28,852 nucleotides of DNA, taken from Clostridium sp. UBA4548 (lineage in GTDB: Bacteria; Bacillota; Clostridia; Clostridiales; Clostridiaceae). A program made the translations under genes and the position numbers. The notes under the pieces are model-generated. The model was not told the DNA's origin. It searched no databases and worked only from the letters and a program-made list of their open reading frames with translations. Location: NCBI RefSeq assembly GCF_002387895.1, contig NZ_DGLI01000044.1, positions 11,169-40,020 of the forward strand, written 5' to 3'. Of this stretch, positions 1-8,476 are shown one piece after another; the first letter of the stretch is position 1, and every line of letters starts with the position of its first letter.

Positions 1-18
1 ATAACCTTTCTTTAATTA

Positions 19-189
19 TTATCTTAATACTCCAACTAAATTGTTAAACATACTTCCCATCATTCCTTGAAGCATCCTTGCTTGTTTTCTAACTTTCTTT
101 TTAGTTCTTCTATTCATCATTGGCATTCCATAATTAGCAGCTAATCCAACTGCTGTTCCTACCATAGCTAATTTCATTAACATCTTCAT
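19..189 (-). CDS. small basic membrane-associated protein, unknown
   Basis: Encodes about 56 residues: a short hydrophobic, Met/Ala-rich N-terminus (about residues 1-20) followed by a basic stretch (RRTKKKVRKQAR) and a second Met/Gly-rich amphipathic segment. I chose the ATG at 189 rather than the one at 201 because the GAAAGGA ribosome site (complement of 201-207) lies 11 bases from 189 but overlaps the upstream ATG. The layout recalls small Firmicute proteins of the YrzQ/DUF3918 kind, but that is only an impression of composition. No function is claimed. Codon use and the ribosome site support a real gene. Confidence 0.6.
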   Translation of the reverse strand: MKMLMKLAMVGTAVGLAANYGMPMMNRRTKKKVRKQARMLQGMMGSMFNNLVGVLR

Positions 190-300
190 CAAAATGCACA
201 TCCTTTCTCAATTTATAATAATATAATGTGCATTTTCTATAAAAATAATCCATAAAATTTACTGTTTGTATAAATAATAGGACATTTACTAATGAAATTG

Positions 301-1230
301 TTAATATCCTTTACCTTTGATGAAAGCCCATAGCCTTTCTATTATTTGTGTCTTTCTATTATTATCAAGTGTATTAATGTATTCTAGCAAGCTTTCCTTT
401 TCTAAAAAACTTAATATCCTTTCTACATCATCCCTAACTGTCTTTTCTCTCTCATCACAAACTAATTTTTTATCAATGTTTATATTTTCAATATATGAGG
501 GAGATATTAATGCACTTATTTCATTTTTAATCTTGTCATTTAATACTTTAATTTTCAAATTTTTGATAAGCTTGTCAACAGATCCACTAATACTTAGTTC
601 AGCACCTTTTTTTGCTTCCTCGTCTGCTAGTTCATTAAAAAAATCATTAGTATGGCTATCTACCTTTACAAAAATAATATTTAAATTGTTCTCATTCTTC
701 ATGCGGTTGATTTCCTCAAAATATAATTGTGAAGATTTATCTTTTCTGTCCCAACTTCCAGTAGCATGGTGGCAAATTCCTTCATAGTCATGAAATATTA
801 CCAACTCTCTAAAATTATGAGTAACTGCGAATTCAGTAGCTCTTATAGCCGCTTTAAGTTCTCCAGCAATTTGTCTTAGTGATTTTTCTGATTGATCCTT
901 TGCAGTACCACTTTCAATGTGAATAATTACTCCATTTTGTATCACTACCACTCCGTAACCATACTTTCCAGTTGAACTGTTAAAGCTTCCATCCACATAA
1001 GCATGTGGTATTTCCAAAGGATAACTATCAATTCCTTTTTTCAATATTTTAGTATCTTCACTTAAATAACTTTTTACTTCCTCCAATGATTGAAAACTCT
1101 TATAAATTGCACCTTTAACGCCTTTTACGTACTTTAAGCATTCATCCCAACTTTGTACAATAATATTATTTATTTCTTGTTTATTTGAGGGATCAAGGCC
1201 CTTTTTAATTCCATAATATTTTTTAGCCAT
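301..1230 (-). CDS. rnhA: ribonuclease HI with N-terminal hybrid-binding (viroplasmin-like) domain
   Basis: Degrades the RNA strand of RNA-DNA hybrids in the cytoplasm. Residues 1-57 form the small hybrid-binding/viroplasmin fold (MAKKYYGIKKG...AIYKSF..LEEVKSYL). The catalytic RNase H domain follows at about 74-215, with the expected acidic residues visible: D80 in YVDGS, E124 in GELKAA, D148 in HDYEG and D203 in ADEEAK. About 95 extra C-terminal residues (215-309), helical and charged, are not part of the classic enzyme; I do not recognise them. The start is supported by AGGGAG seven bases upstream. It follows the DUF1232 gene by 18 bases, so the two are probably one transcript. Confidence 0.88.
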   Translation of the reverse strand: MAKKYYGIKKGLDPSNKQEINNIIVQSWDECLKYVKGVKGAIYKSFQSLEEVKSYLSEDTKILKKGIDSYPLEIPHAYVDGSFNSSTGKYGYGVVVIQNGVIIHIESGTAKDQSEKSLRQIAGELKAAIRATEFAVTHNFRELVIFHDYEGICHHATGSWDRKDKSSQLYFEEINRMKNENNLNIIFVKVDSHTNDFFNELADEEAKKGAELSISGSVDKLIKNLKIKVLNDKIKNEISALISPSYIENINIDKKLVCDEREKTVRDDVERILSFLEKESLLEYINTLDNNRKTQIIERLWAFIKGKGY

Positions 1231-1248
1231 GTAATCGCTCCCTATTGT

Positions 1249-2274
1249 CTAATTTACGAAAAATTTATAACCTTTTTCCAAAGTCCTACTGCAAAAATGA
1301 ATTAAACTATTGATTTTTTTAATACCTAAAACCCTAGATAATATCTCTACATATTTTTTAACTACTTCAATAATATTCTTTTCACCTTCCCAGTTGTCCA
1401 ATATAACCTCTTCAGAGATGTTACAAAATATTTTATTTAATATAAATAACACCACTGTAATGTCATCAAAAGTTCCTAGTAATGGTATCCAATCAGGTAA
1501 AATATCTAGAGGACACAGCAAATAAGTTATTGCTATAGAAATTGTTAACTTAGTTTCACTATTAACTCTTTTATCTTTATACAATCTAAGAAGTAACGCT
1601 AAAATATCTGGCATTAAAAGTATAAATTCCTGCAACTTATTATATTTTTCAGGGAATCTTTTACTTATTTTTTCTCTAGCAGTAGAATAACTGTAAAACT
1701 TTTTTTCATTATCTAAGCATATTTTTTCCGGGTTATTTTTCAGCGCATATGCTGTGTTATCTAACAAACAATCTGCAACCTTATCATCTTTATCTGATTT
1801 AGCGTCTAACTCATCACTGCGGAAATTAAAGTTTTTAAGTTCCGCCTCTATACCACCTGGAATTAAATTCACACTTAATAAGTTAAAGTGTACTAATTGA
1901 ATAACCTTACATACCTTATCTAAGTCCACTCTTACTATGTCATTAATTACAACAATACCAATTTGCTGGAACTCACTAATTACTCGTTTTAGTATAAATT
2001 TCTTTATGCTTCTGTTAATACTTATTTTCTTTATACTAACACTTTGTAAAAGAAGTGTTATCTTATTGTCAACTACTTCAATAATTGAAATTCTCACTTC
2101 AAAGGGAATATTAATTTTCATGGAATATGCCCCAGTAATGGTTATCTCATCATTTATTAATACCTTATTAATTTTTACCTCTTTAACTTTAGCAAAATTT
2201 ACTAGTAAGTCATTAAAAATATTTTCTAAATCCTTTTCTGTAATTATTGCTTTTATATTTGAAACTTTCACCAT
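1249..2274 (-). CDS. DUF1232 (YkvA-like) domain protein
   Basis: Encodes about 341 residues. The recognisable part is a DUF1232 segment in the last third (about residues 235-285), with the family's typical hydrophobic helix and the run CPLDILPDWIPLLGTFDD before a second hydrophobic helix; this suggests membrane association. The N-terminal 160 residues are beta-rich (NKVLINDEITITGAY..., IEVVDNKITLLL) and resemble the lipid-binding-like DUF2993/LmeA fold only loosely. I moved the start from 2313 to the ATG at 2274 because AAGGGGG lies just upstream and the extra 13 residues have no ribosome site. It is cotranscribed with rnhA downstream. Biological role unknown. Confidence 0.75.
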   Translation of the reverse strand: MVKVSNIKAIITEKDLENIFNDLLVNFAKVKEVKINKVLINDEITITGAYSMKINIPFEVRISIIEVVDNKITLLLQSVSIKKISINRSIKKFILKRVISEFQQIGIVVINDIVRVDLDKVCKVIQLVHFNLLSVNLIPGGIEAELKNFNFRSDELDAKSDKDDKVADCLLDNTAYALKNNPEKICLDNEKKFYSYSTAREKISKRFPEKYNKLQEFILLMPDILALLLRLYKDKRVNSETKLTISIAITYLLCPLDILPDWIPLLGTFDDITVVLFILNKIFCNISEEVILDNWEGEKNIIEVVKKYVEILSRVLGIKKINSLIHFCSRTLEKGYKFFVN

Positions 2275-2400
2275 AATCCCCCTTATTTTATAGCTTATAT
2301 TATGTAACCTCATCTTATTTCAGAATTTATATGAACTATTAGATAATCTCTACTAAAAACTAATAAATCTTACTTTAACTTTACATCTATATGAAGTTTT

Positions 2401-2433
2401 AAACTAGCAAGTTACTTTGCTTCTTGCTAGTTT
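2401..2433 (-). terminator. terminator of the HD-GYP gene
   Basis: Eleven-base perfect arms AAACTAGCAAG / CTTGCTAGTTT around an 11-base loop, about 35 bases past the stop of the minus-strand HD-GYP gene. On the minus strand it is followed by TTTAAAACTTC, a weak U tract. Confidence 0.65.
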
Positions 2434-2467
2434 AGGCTTTGAAAATCAGTTATGTACTTATTATTAA

Positions 2468-3526
2468 TTATATTACACTTTCTACTATTAGATTTGGAGT
2501 CTCTATGAGATTAATCTCATAAAACTTTATAGGTTTTTTTGTCTTGCTATCATAAAGTACCCTTAACACAGGTCTATCAGGGAAATTTTTATTCTGTCTT
2601 ATTACATATCCCTCTACCCCATTTGAAAGTTTCACACAACACCCTAAAGGGTATACCGAAAAGGTTTCTTTAAAGGTTTTAACTATTTCAGGATCAAAGT
2701 TCGTTCCACATCCTGCTAGGATAAGTTCATAAGCATCACTTGGGCTAAATTTATTTCTATAGCTTCTATCACTACTTACAGCATCATAAACATCACATAT
2801 ACAAATTACTTTTCCAAATTTAGAAATTTCATTTCCAAATAATCCATAGGGGTAACCCTTTCCATTTATCTTTTCATGATGTTGTTCAATTCCTATAATA
2901 GAAGAATAAGGTATACTTATATTTTCCTTCAACATTTCTTTCCCGTAAATAGGATGTTTTTTCATTTCTTCGAATTCTTCTTCTGTTAAAGGGCCTTCTT
3001 TATTTATAACACTATAAGGAACTCTAATTTTTCCTATATCATGTAAAACTCCGCCTATTGTTAAATCTTTTATGCTCTGTTTTGTCATATTTAGGGATAA
3101 CCCAAGAAAAGTACACATTATACCAGTGTCGATGCTATGCAAATACGTATAGTTATCATGAGTTTTTATATCATATAAGCTTTTGTTCACATCTCCAAGC
3201 TCCATAATATATTCTACAAGTTCATCCAAAATTGATAAACACTGTTTTACATAACTTTTATCTAACATTCCTGTATTTTTAATTATTACGGATAGACTTT
3301 TCATAGTTTCCTGTTTTAGCAAATTTAACTTGTCATCTTCAATTTCTATATCATCTAATCTATCGTCTTCCACGTATACATAATATACGCCTAACTGATG
3401 AAGTTTCCTTATATACTGATTAGTTAATTTCACCCCTGATCTTAACAAAACTCTTCCATCATTAGTGTAAACATTCTTTCCCAAAACTTCGTTTTCATTT
3501 ACTCTATTAATGTATTCTAATCGCAT
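2468..3526 (-). CDS. HD-GYP domain protein, probable cyclic di-GMP phosphodiesterase
   Basis: Encodes 352 residues. After an N-terminal domain of about 70 residues of the kind often found before HD-GYP modules (VLGKNVYTNDGRVLLRSG), the HD-GYP domain spans about 120-305. Visible motifs are HD at 162-163 (GGVLHDIGKI), HP at 191-192, HH at 216-217 (IEQHHEKINGKGYP), the GYP triplet at 224-226, and D245 in CDVYDAVSSDR. All metal-binding residues appear present, so it should be an active enzyme hydrolysing c-di-GMP. No receiver or membrane domain is seen. The start was placed at the ATG at 3526, not 3571, because GGGGG precedes it by four bases. It is monocistronic with its own terminator. Confidence 0.88.
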   Translation of the reverse strand: MRLEYINRVNENEVLGKNVYTNDGRVLLRSGVKLTNQYIRKLHQLGVYYVYVEDDRLDDIEIEDDKLNLLKQETMKSLSVIIKNTGMLDKSYVKQCLSILDELVEYIMELGDVNKSLYDIKTHDNYTYLHSIDTGIMCTFLGLSLNMTKQSIKDLTIGGVLHDIGKIRVPYSVINKEGPLTEEEFEEMKKHPIYGKEMLKENISIPYSSIIGIEQHHEKINGKGYPYGLFGNEISKFGKVICICDVYDAVSSDRSYRNKFSPSDAYELILAGCGTNFDPEIVKTFKETFSVYPLGCCVKLSNGVEGYVIRQNKNFPDRPVLRVLYDSKTKKPIKFYEINLIETPNLIVESVI

Positions 3527-3742
3527 AGTTCCCCCTAAAATTTGCTGCTTAAAATAGCCTATTCTTTGCATTAAATAATCTTAATAAATTACTATTATAA
3601 TTGCATTTATTTTAATCACACTGTAAATCGTAAATTCTGCTTAAAACGAGAATATAATCTAACTATTTACTTTATTATATCTCACTATTTACAAAGAATG
3701 ATATTTACTGTCATTAAATATAAATTTATAATACCACTGTTT

Positions 3743-4141
3743 TTATAAATATTGTTGCTTTTTGTCGGAAATATCTTCAAAAACTTTATCCATGGCATTG
3801 TTAATTAAGCTGCAAATTTCATTAATTTTATTTTTAACTTCATTATAGTCTTCGTCATATGCGAATTTTATAAACCAAGTTGGATTATATTCTTCATCAT
3901 AAGGTTGCAAATCAAATCCACATGATTTAAAAATCTCTTCATCAAATAAATCAAATATGGCTGTGAATTCCCATTCCTCAACATCTTTATTAGTATCAAA
4001 ATAAAGATTTATATTTTCACCATCATAAAATAACTTAGTAATATATTTAGCACCCTCACCAACTTCGTAACTTCCAATTTCCTTTGTTAAATAGTTAGTA
4101 TCTTTGTCCTTTTCCATAAGAACTAAAGAAGAAAAATCCAT
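3743..4141 (-). CDS. acidic conserved hypothetical protein
   Basis: Encodes 132 residues, strongly acidic, with no signal peptide or membrane segment. Sequence features: IGSYEVGEGAKYITKLFY near residues 22-40, then WEFTAIFDLFDEEIF and WFIKFAYDEDYNEVKNKI. It reads like a clostridial family of unknown function (possibly DUF6762, from memory only). TAGGAGATGAGATT before the ATG is a good ribosome site. It stands alone, divergent from the membrane-anchored ORF at 4242. No function is proposed. Confidence 0.7.
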   Translation of the reverse strand: MDFSSLVLMEKDKDTNYLTKEIGSYEVGEGAKYITKLFYDGENINLYFDTNKDVEEWEFTAIFDLFDEEIFKSCGFDLQPYDEEYNPTWFIKFAYDEDYNEVKNKINEICSLINNAMDKVFEDISDKKQQYL

Positions 4142-4241
4142 AATCTCATCTCCTAATTGTAATTTATTGACATTTTTCCATTTTATGTATATTATAATAT
4201 TATAGTTTTATCACCTTATTTATTTTCTGGAGGTGTACACC

Positions 4242-4802
4242 TTGAGTACAAAAATAATAGTAAAACCAAAGAATCAAAAAATTCAAAAGAAAAAGTTAGG
4301 GTTAAAAAAATTCAAAAAACTAAAGTTATCATTTTTATTAATAATTTTTATAACAATAGTATTTTCAATAATATGTAACAAATATACTGCTTATAAATGT
4401 AAAGATCTTGATTACGCAATAAAAAATTATACAACTACTGGATTATTTAACAAATATAAGCTTTATTCACTTGAAAACTATGAAATCAAATTTTCTGATG
4501 GAAACTTTGCAATTGTTGATGTGAAAGGCATAGAAAATAAATCACCTTATAAAGTTATAACTTACAAACTTCATATACAGAAAAATAATAAAGGAACGTG
4601 GAAAGTAAAGGAATACTATCCACGTTCCTATTGTTTTTTATTCTCTGAACTGCAATCCTTACATATTCCCCTATTTAAGTTAACACAACTATCTAATAAT
4701 GTTAACCCAGTTTTTGCTTTTACATATTCTTGGACTTGTTGCATTGGACAATCTATTTCTACATGTTTATGGCATATTTCACATTCAATTAAATGTTTAT
4801 GA
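4242..4802 (+). CDS. membrane-anchored hypothetical protein; reading frame runs through a terminator
   Basis: I place the start at the TTG at 4242: GGAGG at 4229-4233 is eight bases upstream, whereas the GTG at 4233 overlaps it. The protein begins with a very basic cytoplasmic stretch (many Lys in residues 1-25), one membrane helix (about 28-46, LSFLLIIFITIVFSIIC) and an extracytoplasmic domain of about 80 residues ending near GTWKVKEYYP. The frame does not stop there: it crosses the hairpin and T run at 4592-4639 and continues 58 codons antisense to the Fur-family gene, ending at TGA 4800-4802. That tail (SYCFLFSELQSL...) looks non-natural. Either the stop was lost by mutation or sequencing error, or the message is released without a stop codon. 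The N-terminal part is probably a real gene. Confidence 0.5.
   Translation: MSTKIIVKPKNQKIQKKKLGLKKFKKLKLSFLLIIFITIVFSIICNKYTAYKCKDLDYAIKNYTTTGLFNKYKLYSLENYEIKFSDGNFAIVDVKGIENKSPYKVITYKLHIQKNNKGTWKVKEYYPRSYCFLFSELQSLHIPLFKLTQLSNNVNPVFAFTYSWTCCIGQSISTCLWHISHSIKCL
4592..4639. terminator. bidirectional hairpin terminator between convergent genes
   Basis: Arms AGGAACGTGGA (4592-4602) and TCCACGTTCCT (4619-4629) pair perfectly over 11 bases with a 16-base loop. On the plus strand TTGTTTTTTA follows. On the minus strand TTTATTATTTTT follows. The Fur-family stop codon TAG (4630-4628) lies inside the right arm. Confidence 0.8.
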
Positions 4803-5053
4803 CCCTTTTCCTTTAATTTATAGTTATATTTTCCCTCACCTAAATCAAATTTATCTACAATTTCATGATTGTATAAAGTTTCTAGTGTTCTGTATACAGT
4901 TGAAAGGTCTATATCAATACTTTCTATATCTAATTTATTATAAATATCCATAGCACTTAAACACTGTTCCGACTGATAAATTATACTCATAATTTTAATT
5001 CTTGATTTTGTGGCTTTTAAATTATTTTCTTTTAGGCATTGTATTACATCCAT
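4628..5053 (-). CDS. Fur-family metalloregulator (Fur or Zur type, not PerR)
   Basis: A 141-residue DNA-binding repressor. The winged helix occupies residues 1-80 (recognition region DLSTVYRTLETL). The dimerisation and metal domain carries H85 and H87 (GHKHLIEC) and two structural zinc CxxC pairs, C91/C94 and C131/C134. Aligned against the PerR at 24682, the regulatory Asp is replaced by K79, so it is not a peroxide sensor. Iron and zinc specificity cannot be separated by eye. The znu genes 13 kb away with 7-1-7 operators make Zur a fair guess. It has its own promoter at 5086-5114, and an imperfect dyad (TTAGT...ACTAA, 5078-5097) covers the -10, which could be an autoregulatory site. Confidence 0.85.
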   Translation of the reverse strand: MDVIQCLKENNLKATKSRIKIMSIIYQSEQCLSAMDIYNKLDIESIDIDLSTVYRTLETLYNHEIVDKFDLGEGKYNYKLKEKGHKHLIECEICHKHVEIDCPMQQVQEYVKAKTGLTLLDSCVNLNRGICKDCSSENKKQ

Positions 5054-5085
5054 AATATCACCCTACATTTAAATTCATTAGTACT

Positions 5086-5114
5086 AGTATACACTAAATG
5101 GATACATTTCTCAA
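5086..5114 (-). promoter_or_regulatory. sigma-A promoter of the Fur-family gene
   Basis: On the minus strand TTGAGA (5114-5109), 17-base spacer, TATACT (5091-5086), 33 bases before the start codon. Confidence 0.7.
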
Positions 5115-5182
5115 TAACATGAATTCAATAACTTTTTATTATATTAAAATGAAAATAAAACTAAAGTTTTCAGATATATATT

Positions 5183-5211
5183 AAAAGACTTCCTAAACAC
5201 AGGAAGTCTTT
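5183..5211. terminator. terminator downstream of pepD
   Basis: Perfect 11-base stem AAAGACTTCCT / AGGAAGTCTTT with loop AAACAC, starting 20 bases after the pepD stop on the minus strand. T-rich flanks on both sides mean it could work in both directions. Confidence 0.8.
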
Positions 5212-5230
5212 ATTTTTAATTTCTTTTAAA

Positions 5231-6691
5231 TTACTTTATTTCTTTTAATACAGCTACTAAATAGTCATACATTCTTTCTACTGAAGATATGCTTATATGT
5301 TCATTTGGAGTATGAACATCGTATATATTAGGTCCAAAGGAAATTTGATCTATATTACCATTAAACTTATCACTTATTAAACCACACTCAAGTCCTGCAT
5401 GGATAGCAGAAATATGAGGTTTATTTCCAAATGTATCTTCATATACTTTTTCAAATACGTTTCTGATTTGTGATTGAGGATTATACTGCCACTCTGGATA
5501 GTCGGACTCAAACTCAATACTTCCATCTAAAATTTCAGTAAGAACTATCATTTCATCACAAATTGATTTCTTTAAGCTTTTAACAGAACTTCTAACAGCA
5601 CTGTCAAATACCACTGAATCATTTGTAGTTGTAACTACACCTAGGTTTGTTGAGCTTTGAACTAAATCTTTAATTGCCATACTCATAGATTTAATTCCAT
5701 TTGGCATTAAGAATAGCATTCTTAAAACCTTTATTTTACTATCATCACTGAAAACTCTTGTAATGTTCTCATCTAACTTCTCAGCTTTTAGGCATAAATC
5801 TGGATCTATTCCTTGTAATTCATTAGCAAATATTTTGCTCCACTCTGATATTTTATCTTCAACTCTGCTAACTTCTTCTGCTCTTACTAAGATTATTCCA
5901 TCAGCTTCTCTAGGTATAGCATTCATCTTTGCTCCACCATTTATTGAGGCTAATTTAAAGTCAACTACAGAGTTTAGATCCATTAAGAATCGTCCCATTA
6001 GTTTGTTGGAATTTCCTCTTTCTTTATTGATTTCCATACCAGAGTGACCACCTTTAAGTCCTCTAATTCTTATAGCTAAAGTACTATATTGCTCTGATAC
6101 TTCCTCGTATTGAACTGGAACAGACATTTTAGATCTGATTCCACCTGAACAGCTTACAAGTAAAGTTCCTTCTTCCTCCGAATCTATGTTTATCAACATT
6201 CTACCATTTAAGTTTGAAGGGTCTAGATTCATAGCTCCACCCATACCAGTTTCCTCTTCTGTAGTTACAAGTAACTCAATTGGAGGATGTGCAATTTCTT
6301 TCGAATCAAGAATAGCAAGACCGAAAGCTACAGCAATACCATTATCAGCACCTAATGTTGTACCATTAGCTTTTAGGGTGTCATCTTCAACTATAAAAGC
6401 AATTGGATCTTTCTCAAAATCATGAACAGTTCCTTGATTTTTTTCACAAACCATATCCATATGTCCTTGAAGAATTACGGTTGGTGCATTTTCATATCCT
6501 GCTGTTCCTGGTTTTTTAATTATAACATTTAGGGCCTTGTCTTGTATTACCTCTAAATTACGGTCTTTAGCAAATTTAACTAGCCAATCACTAATAGCTT
6601 TTTCATTGCCTGAACCTCTTGGTATTTCATTCATTTCTCTAAAAAAATTGAAAGCTTCGTAAGATTTTAGTTCTCTTAATTTGTTAATCAT
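5231..6691 (-). CDS. pepD: aminoacyl-histidine dipeptidase (M20 family)
   Basis: Cytoplasmic metallopeptidase of the PepD/carnosinase type that cleaves Xaa-His and other dipeptides. Numbered from the upstream ATG at 6700, zinc ligands and catalytic residues of family M20 are visible: H80 and D82 in LQGHMDMV, D119 in TTLGADNG, the E149-E150 pair in TTEEETG, D173 in INIDSEEEG, and a late His in SAIHAGLECG. The length of about 486 residues is normal. I prefer the ATG at 6691 over 6700, because AAAGGA sits directly against the first ATG but eight bases from the second. The upstream mntP stop (6709-6707) overlaps this ribosome site, so mntP and pepD are cotranscribed and perhaps translationally coupled. 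Confidence 0.92.
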   Translation of the reverse strand: MINKLRELKSYEAFNFFREMNEIPRGSGNEKAISDWLVKFAKDRNLEVIQDKALNVIIKKPGTAGYENAPTVILQGHMDMVCEKNQGTVHDFEKDPIAFIVEDDTLKANGTTLGADNGIAVAFGLAILDSKEIAHPPIELLVTTEEETGMGGAMNLDPSNLNGRMLINIDSEEEGTLLVSCSGGIRSKMSVPVQYEEVSEQYSTLAIRIRGLKGGHSGMEINKERGNSNKLMGRFLMDLNSVVDFKLASINGGAKMNAIPREADGIILVRAEEVSRVEDKISEWSKIFANELQGIDPDLCLKAEKLDENITRVFSDDSKIKVLRMLFLMPNGIKSMSMAIKDLVQSSTNLGVVTTTNDSVVFDSAVRSSVKSLKKSICDEMIVLTEILDGSIEFESDYPEWQYNPQSQIRNVFEKVYEDTFGNKPHISAIHAGLECGLISDKFNGNIDQISFGPNIYDVHTPNEHISISSVERMYDYLVAVLKEIK

Positions 6692-6706
6692 TTTTTTCAT
6701 CCTTTC

Positions 6707-7258
6707 TTAAAAAAATATCATCTTTAGTCCAAATAATATTAAAATAACTCCTCCAATGTAGTCAGCATATTTACCTACTAATTCTATTTTGCTTAAATAT
6801 TTAGAAATTATGAAAGCAATTATACACATTACTAGAGTAATCGCTCCTATGAGTAAAGTGTATGAAATTAAAGTATAAACTGCTGCTATATTAGATAAAG
6901 TTATAAAACCAACAACAATTGCATCTATACTTACAGATATTCCTAAAACAAGATACATTTTAGGGTGGAGTATAGGACATTCACCTTTATTTTCAAGTCC
7001 TTCCTTTATCATCATGATGCCTACAATGGCAATAATAATGCCTCCTATTACTGAAGGTACTGATGCAACTTTTTCTGTGAAGAATTTTCCCCCTAATCCT
7101 CCTAACAACGAAAACAAAAATTGAAAAAATCCAAAAGATATTCCAAATAATAATTTTTGTCCTTTAGTGGCCTTGTCATTTAAGCCAATACAAAGAGCTA
7201 CTCCAAAAGCATCTAAAGATACTGCTAGTGCAACTAATAAAAGATCACCTAACCCCAT
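6707..7258 (-). CDS. mntP: MntP-type manganese efflux pump
   Basis: A 183-residue integral membrane protein with six hydrophobic segments arranged as two similar halves, each opening with a conserved Asp motif: D16 in VSLDAFGVAL and D112 in VSIDAIVVGF. This is the hallmark of MntP (formerly DUF204), which exports Mn(II). Length fits the family (about 185-190). It is followed closely by pepD and faces corA across a 170-base shared promoter region. The promoter at 7348-7376 gives a leader of roughly 80 bases; I see no clear yybP-ykoY manganese riboswitch in it. The related sporulation protein YtaF is a less likely alternative. Confidence 0.85.
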   Translation of the reverse strand: MGLGDLLLVALAVSLDAFGVALCIGLNDKATKGQKLLFGISFGFFQFLFSLLGGLGGKFFTEKVASVPSVIGGIIIAIVGIMMIKEGLENKGECPILHPKMYLVLGISVSIDAIVVGFITLSNIAAVYTLISYTLLIGAITLVMCIIAFIISKYLSKIELVGKYADYIGGVILILFGLKMIFF

Positions 7259-7347
7259 AAAAACCTCCAGTGATAATATACTTACATATTTTTATAAACT
7301 ATGCAATAATAATAACTTATGTATAAATTTAATAACTTAACACTACT

Positions 7348-7376
7348 ATTATGATTAATTAATTGCATATTGTCAA
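7348..7376 (-). promoter_or_regulatory. sigma-A promoter of mntP-pepD
   Basis: Minus strand TTGACA (7376-7371), exactly 17 bases, then CATAAT (7353-7348). The -35 box is part of the left arm of the inverted repeat at 7367-7392. Confidence 0.7.
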
Positions 7377-7392
7377 ATATTATTGACAATAT
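7367..7392. promoter_or_regulatory. perfect inverted repeat, candidate operator between mntP and corA
   Basis: ATATTGTCAA, six bases, TTGACAATAT: ten-base perfect arms. It covers the -35 of the mntP promoter and lies 39 bases before the corA start, so a bound dimer would affect at least mntP. No regulator is identified. Confidence 0.55.
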
Positions 7393-7430
7393 GGTTAATA
7401 TTTATTAGCCTAAGATATGGAGGTGATAAA

Positions 7431-8369
7431 ATGATTTCCATTTATAAAAGTGATGTATTAGGAAATTTGTGTAATATTGATGATATAGAGCCAGGTTCAT
7501 GGATAAACTTGGTTTCACCATCTGATGAAGAAACCTTGCTTTTATCTCAGAAGTTAAATATACCCAATGATTTTTTACGTGCTGCTTTAGATGAAGAGGA
7601 AGGCTCCCGAATAGAAATAGAAGATGATTGTACATTAGTTATTTTAGACATACCCTTTACTGATATAGATGCAAATTCTCTGACCTATGATACATATCCA
7701 TTAGCAATAATTAATGCTAAAAATGTGATAATTACTGTATGCTTAAAAAATAGCAAAATATTAACTGATTTTATAAATAATAAAATTTCATCTTTTTTTA
7801 CCTTTAAGAAAATTAGATTTATGCTTCAAATTTTGTCCAGAATTTCAAACTACTATTTATTGTACTTAAGACAAATAAATAAAAAAAGTTTATTAATAGA
7901 AAAAACTGTTTATAAGTCTTTGAAAAACAGAGAAATTATTCAGCTTTTAGCTCTACAAAAGTCTTTGGTTTATTTTTCTACGTCCTTAAAATCAAATGAA
8001 ATAACCCTAGAAAAACTTCTCAAGCTTGAGGTTCTCCAAAAATATGATGAAGATAAAGATATTTTAGAAGATGTTATAATTGAAAACAGACAATCTATAG
8101 AGATGTGTAATATTTACGCAGACGTATTAAGTGGTACTATGGATGCCTTTGCTTCAATAATATCAAATAACCAAAACTTAGTTATGAAGAATTTAACTTC
8201 AGTAACCATTGTCCTAGCTATACCAACTCTTGTTTCTGGACTTTTCGGTATGAATGTTGGTGGTGTTCCTTTTTCTAACTCACTAATTGGTTTTGGTGCT
8301 GTAACCTCTATAGTGTTATTTATAACAATAGTTGTCATAATATATTTGAGAAGAAAAGATATGTTCTAA
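7431..8369 (+). CDS. corA: CorA-family divalent cation transporter
   Basis: A 312-residue member of the CorA Mg/Co transporter family. A large soluble N-terminal domain, mostly helical after residue 100, is followed by two C-terminal membrane helices. The signature GMN is present just after the first helix (LVSGLFGMNVGGVPF), and the protein ends with a short basic tail (YLRRKDMF). The start at ATG 7431 is fixed by GGAGGTGAT immediately upstream; the in-frame TTG at 7383 lies in the operator and has no ribosome site. It probably imports Mg(II) in the cytoplasmic membrane; ion specificity cannot be read from sequence. Divergent to mntP, which suggests linked metal control. Confidence 0.88.
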   Translation: MISIYKSDVLGNLCNIDDIEPGSWINLVSPSDEETLLLSQKLNIPNDFLRAALDEEEGSRIEIEDDCTLVILDIPFTDIDANSLTYDTYPLAIINAKNVIITVCLKNSKILTDFINNKISSFFTFKKIRFMLQILSRISNYYLLYLRQINKKSLLIEKTVYKSLKNREIIQLLALQKSLVYFSTSLKSNEITLEKLLKLEVLQKYDEDKDILEDVIIENRQSIEMCNIYADVLSGTMDAFASIISNNQNLVMKNLTSVTIVLAIPTLVSGLFGMNVGGVPFSNSLIGFGAVTSIVLFITIVVIIYLRRKDMF

Positions 8370-8476
8370 ACCCTATAATTGTAGATAGTTTTTATTGTTC
8401 CCTTAAATCAGTTATTAACTTTTCCAAAAATTTAGAGTTCTTATTTAACTGATTTTAAATCGCTGGTTAAAGAAAG

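Noticed and set aside
317..787. Plus-strand ORF of 156 codons
   Set aside because: It is fully antisense to rnhA, whose catalytic motifs are intact; Ser/Leu/Phe-rich composition is typical of a shadow frame.
4699..4953. Plus-strand ORF antisense to the Fur-family gene
   Set aside because: Opposite strand carries clear Fur motifs and CxxC pairs; this frame has hydrophobic shadow composition.
7259..7340. Possible yybP-ykoY manganese riboswitch in the mntP leader
   Set aside because: The leader predicted from the 7348-7376 promoter is about 80 bases, shorter than that riboswitch, and I could not find its conserved loop sequences.
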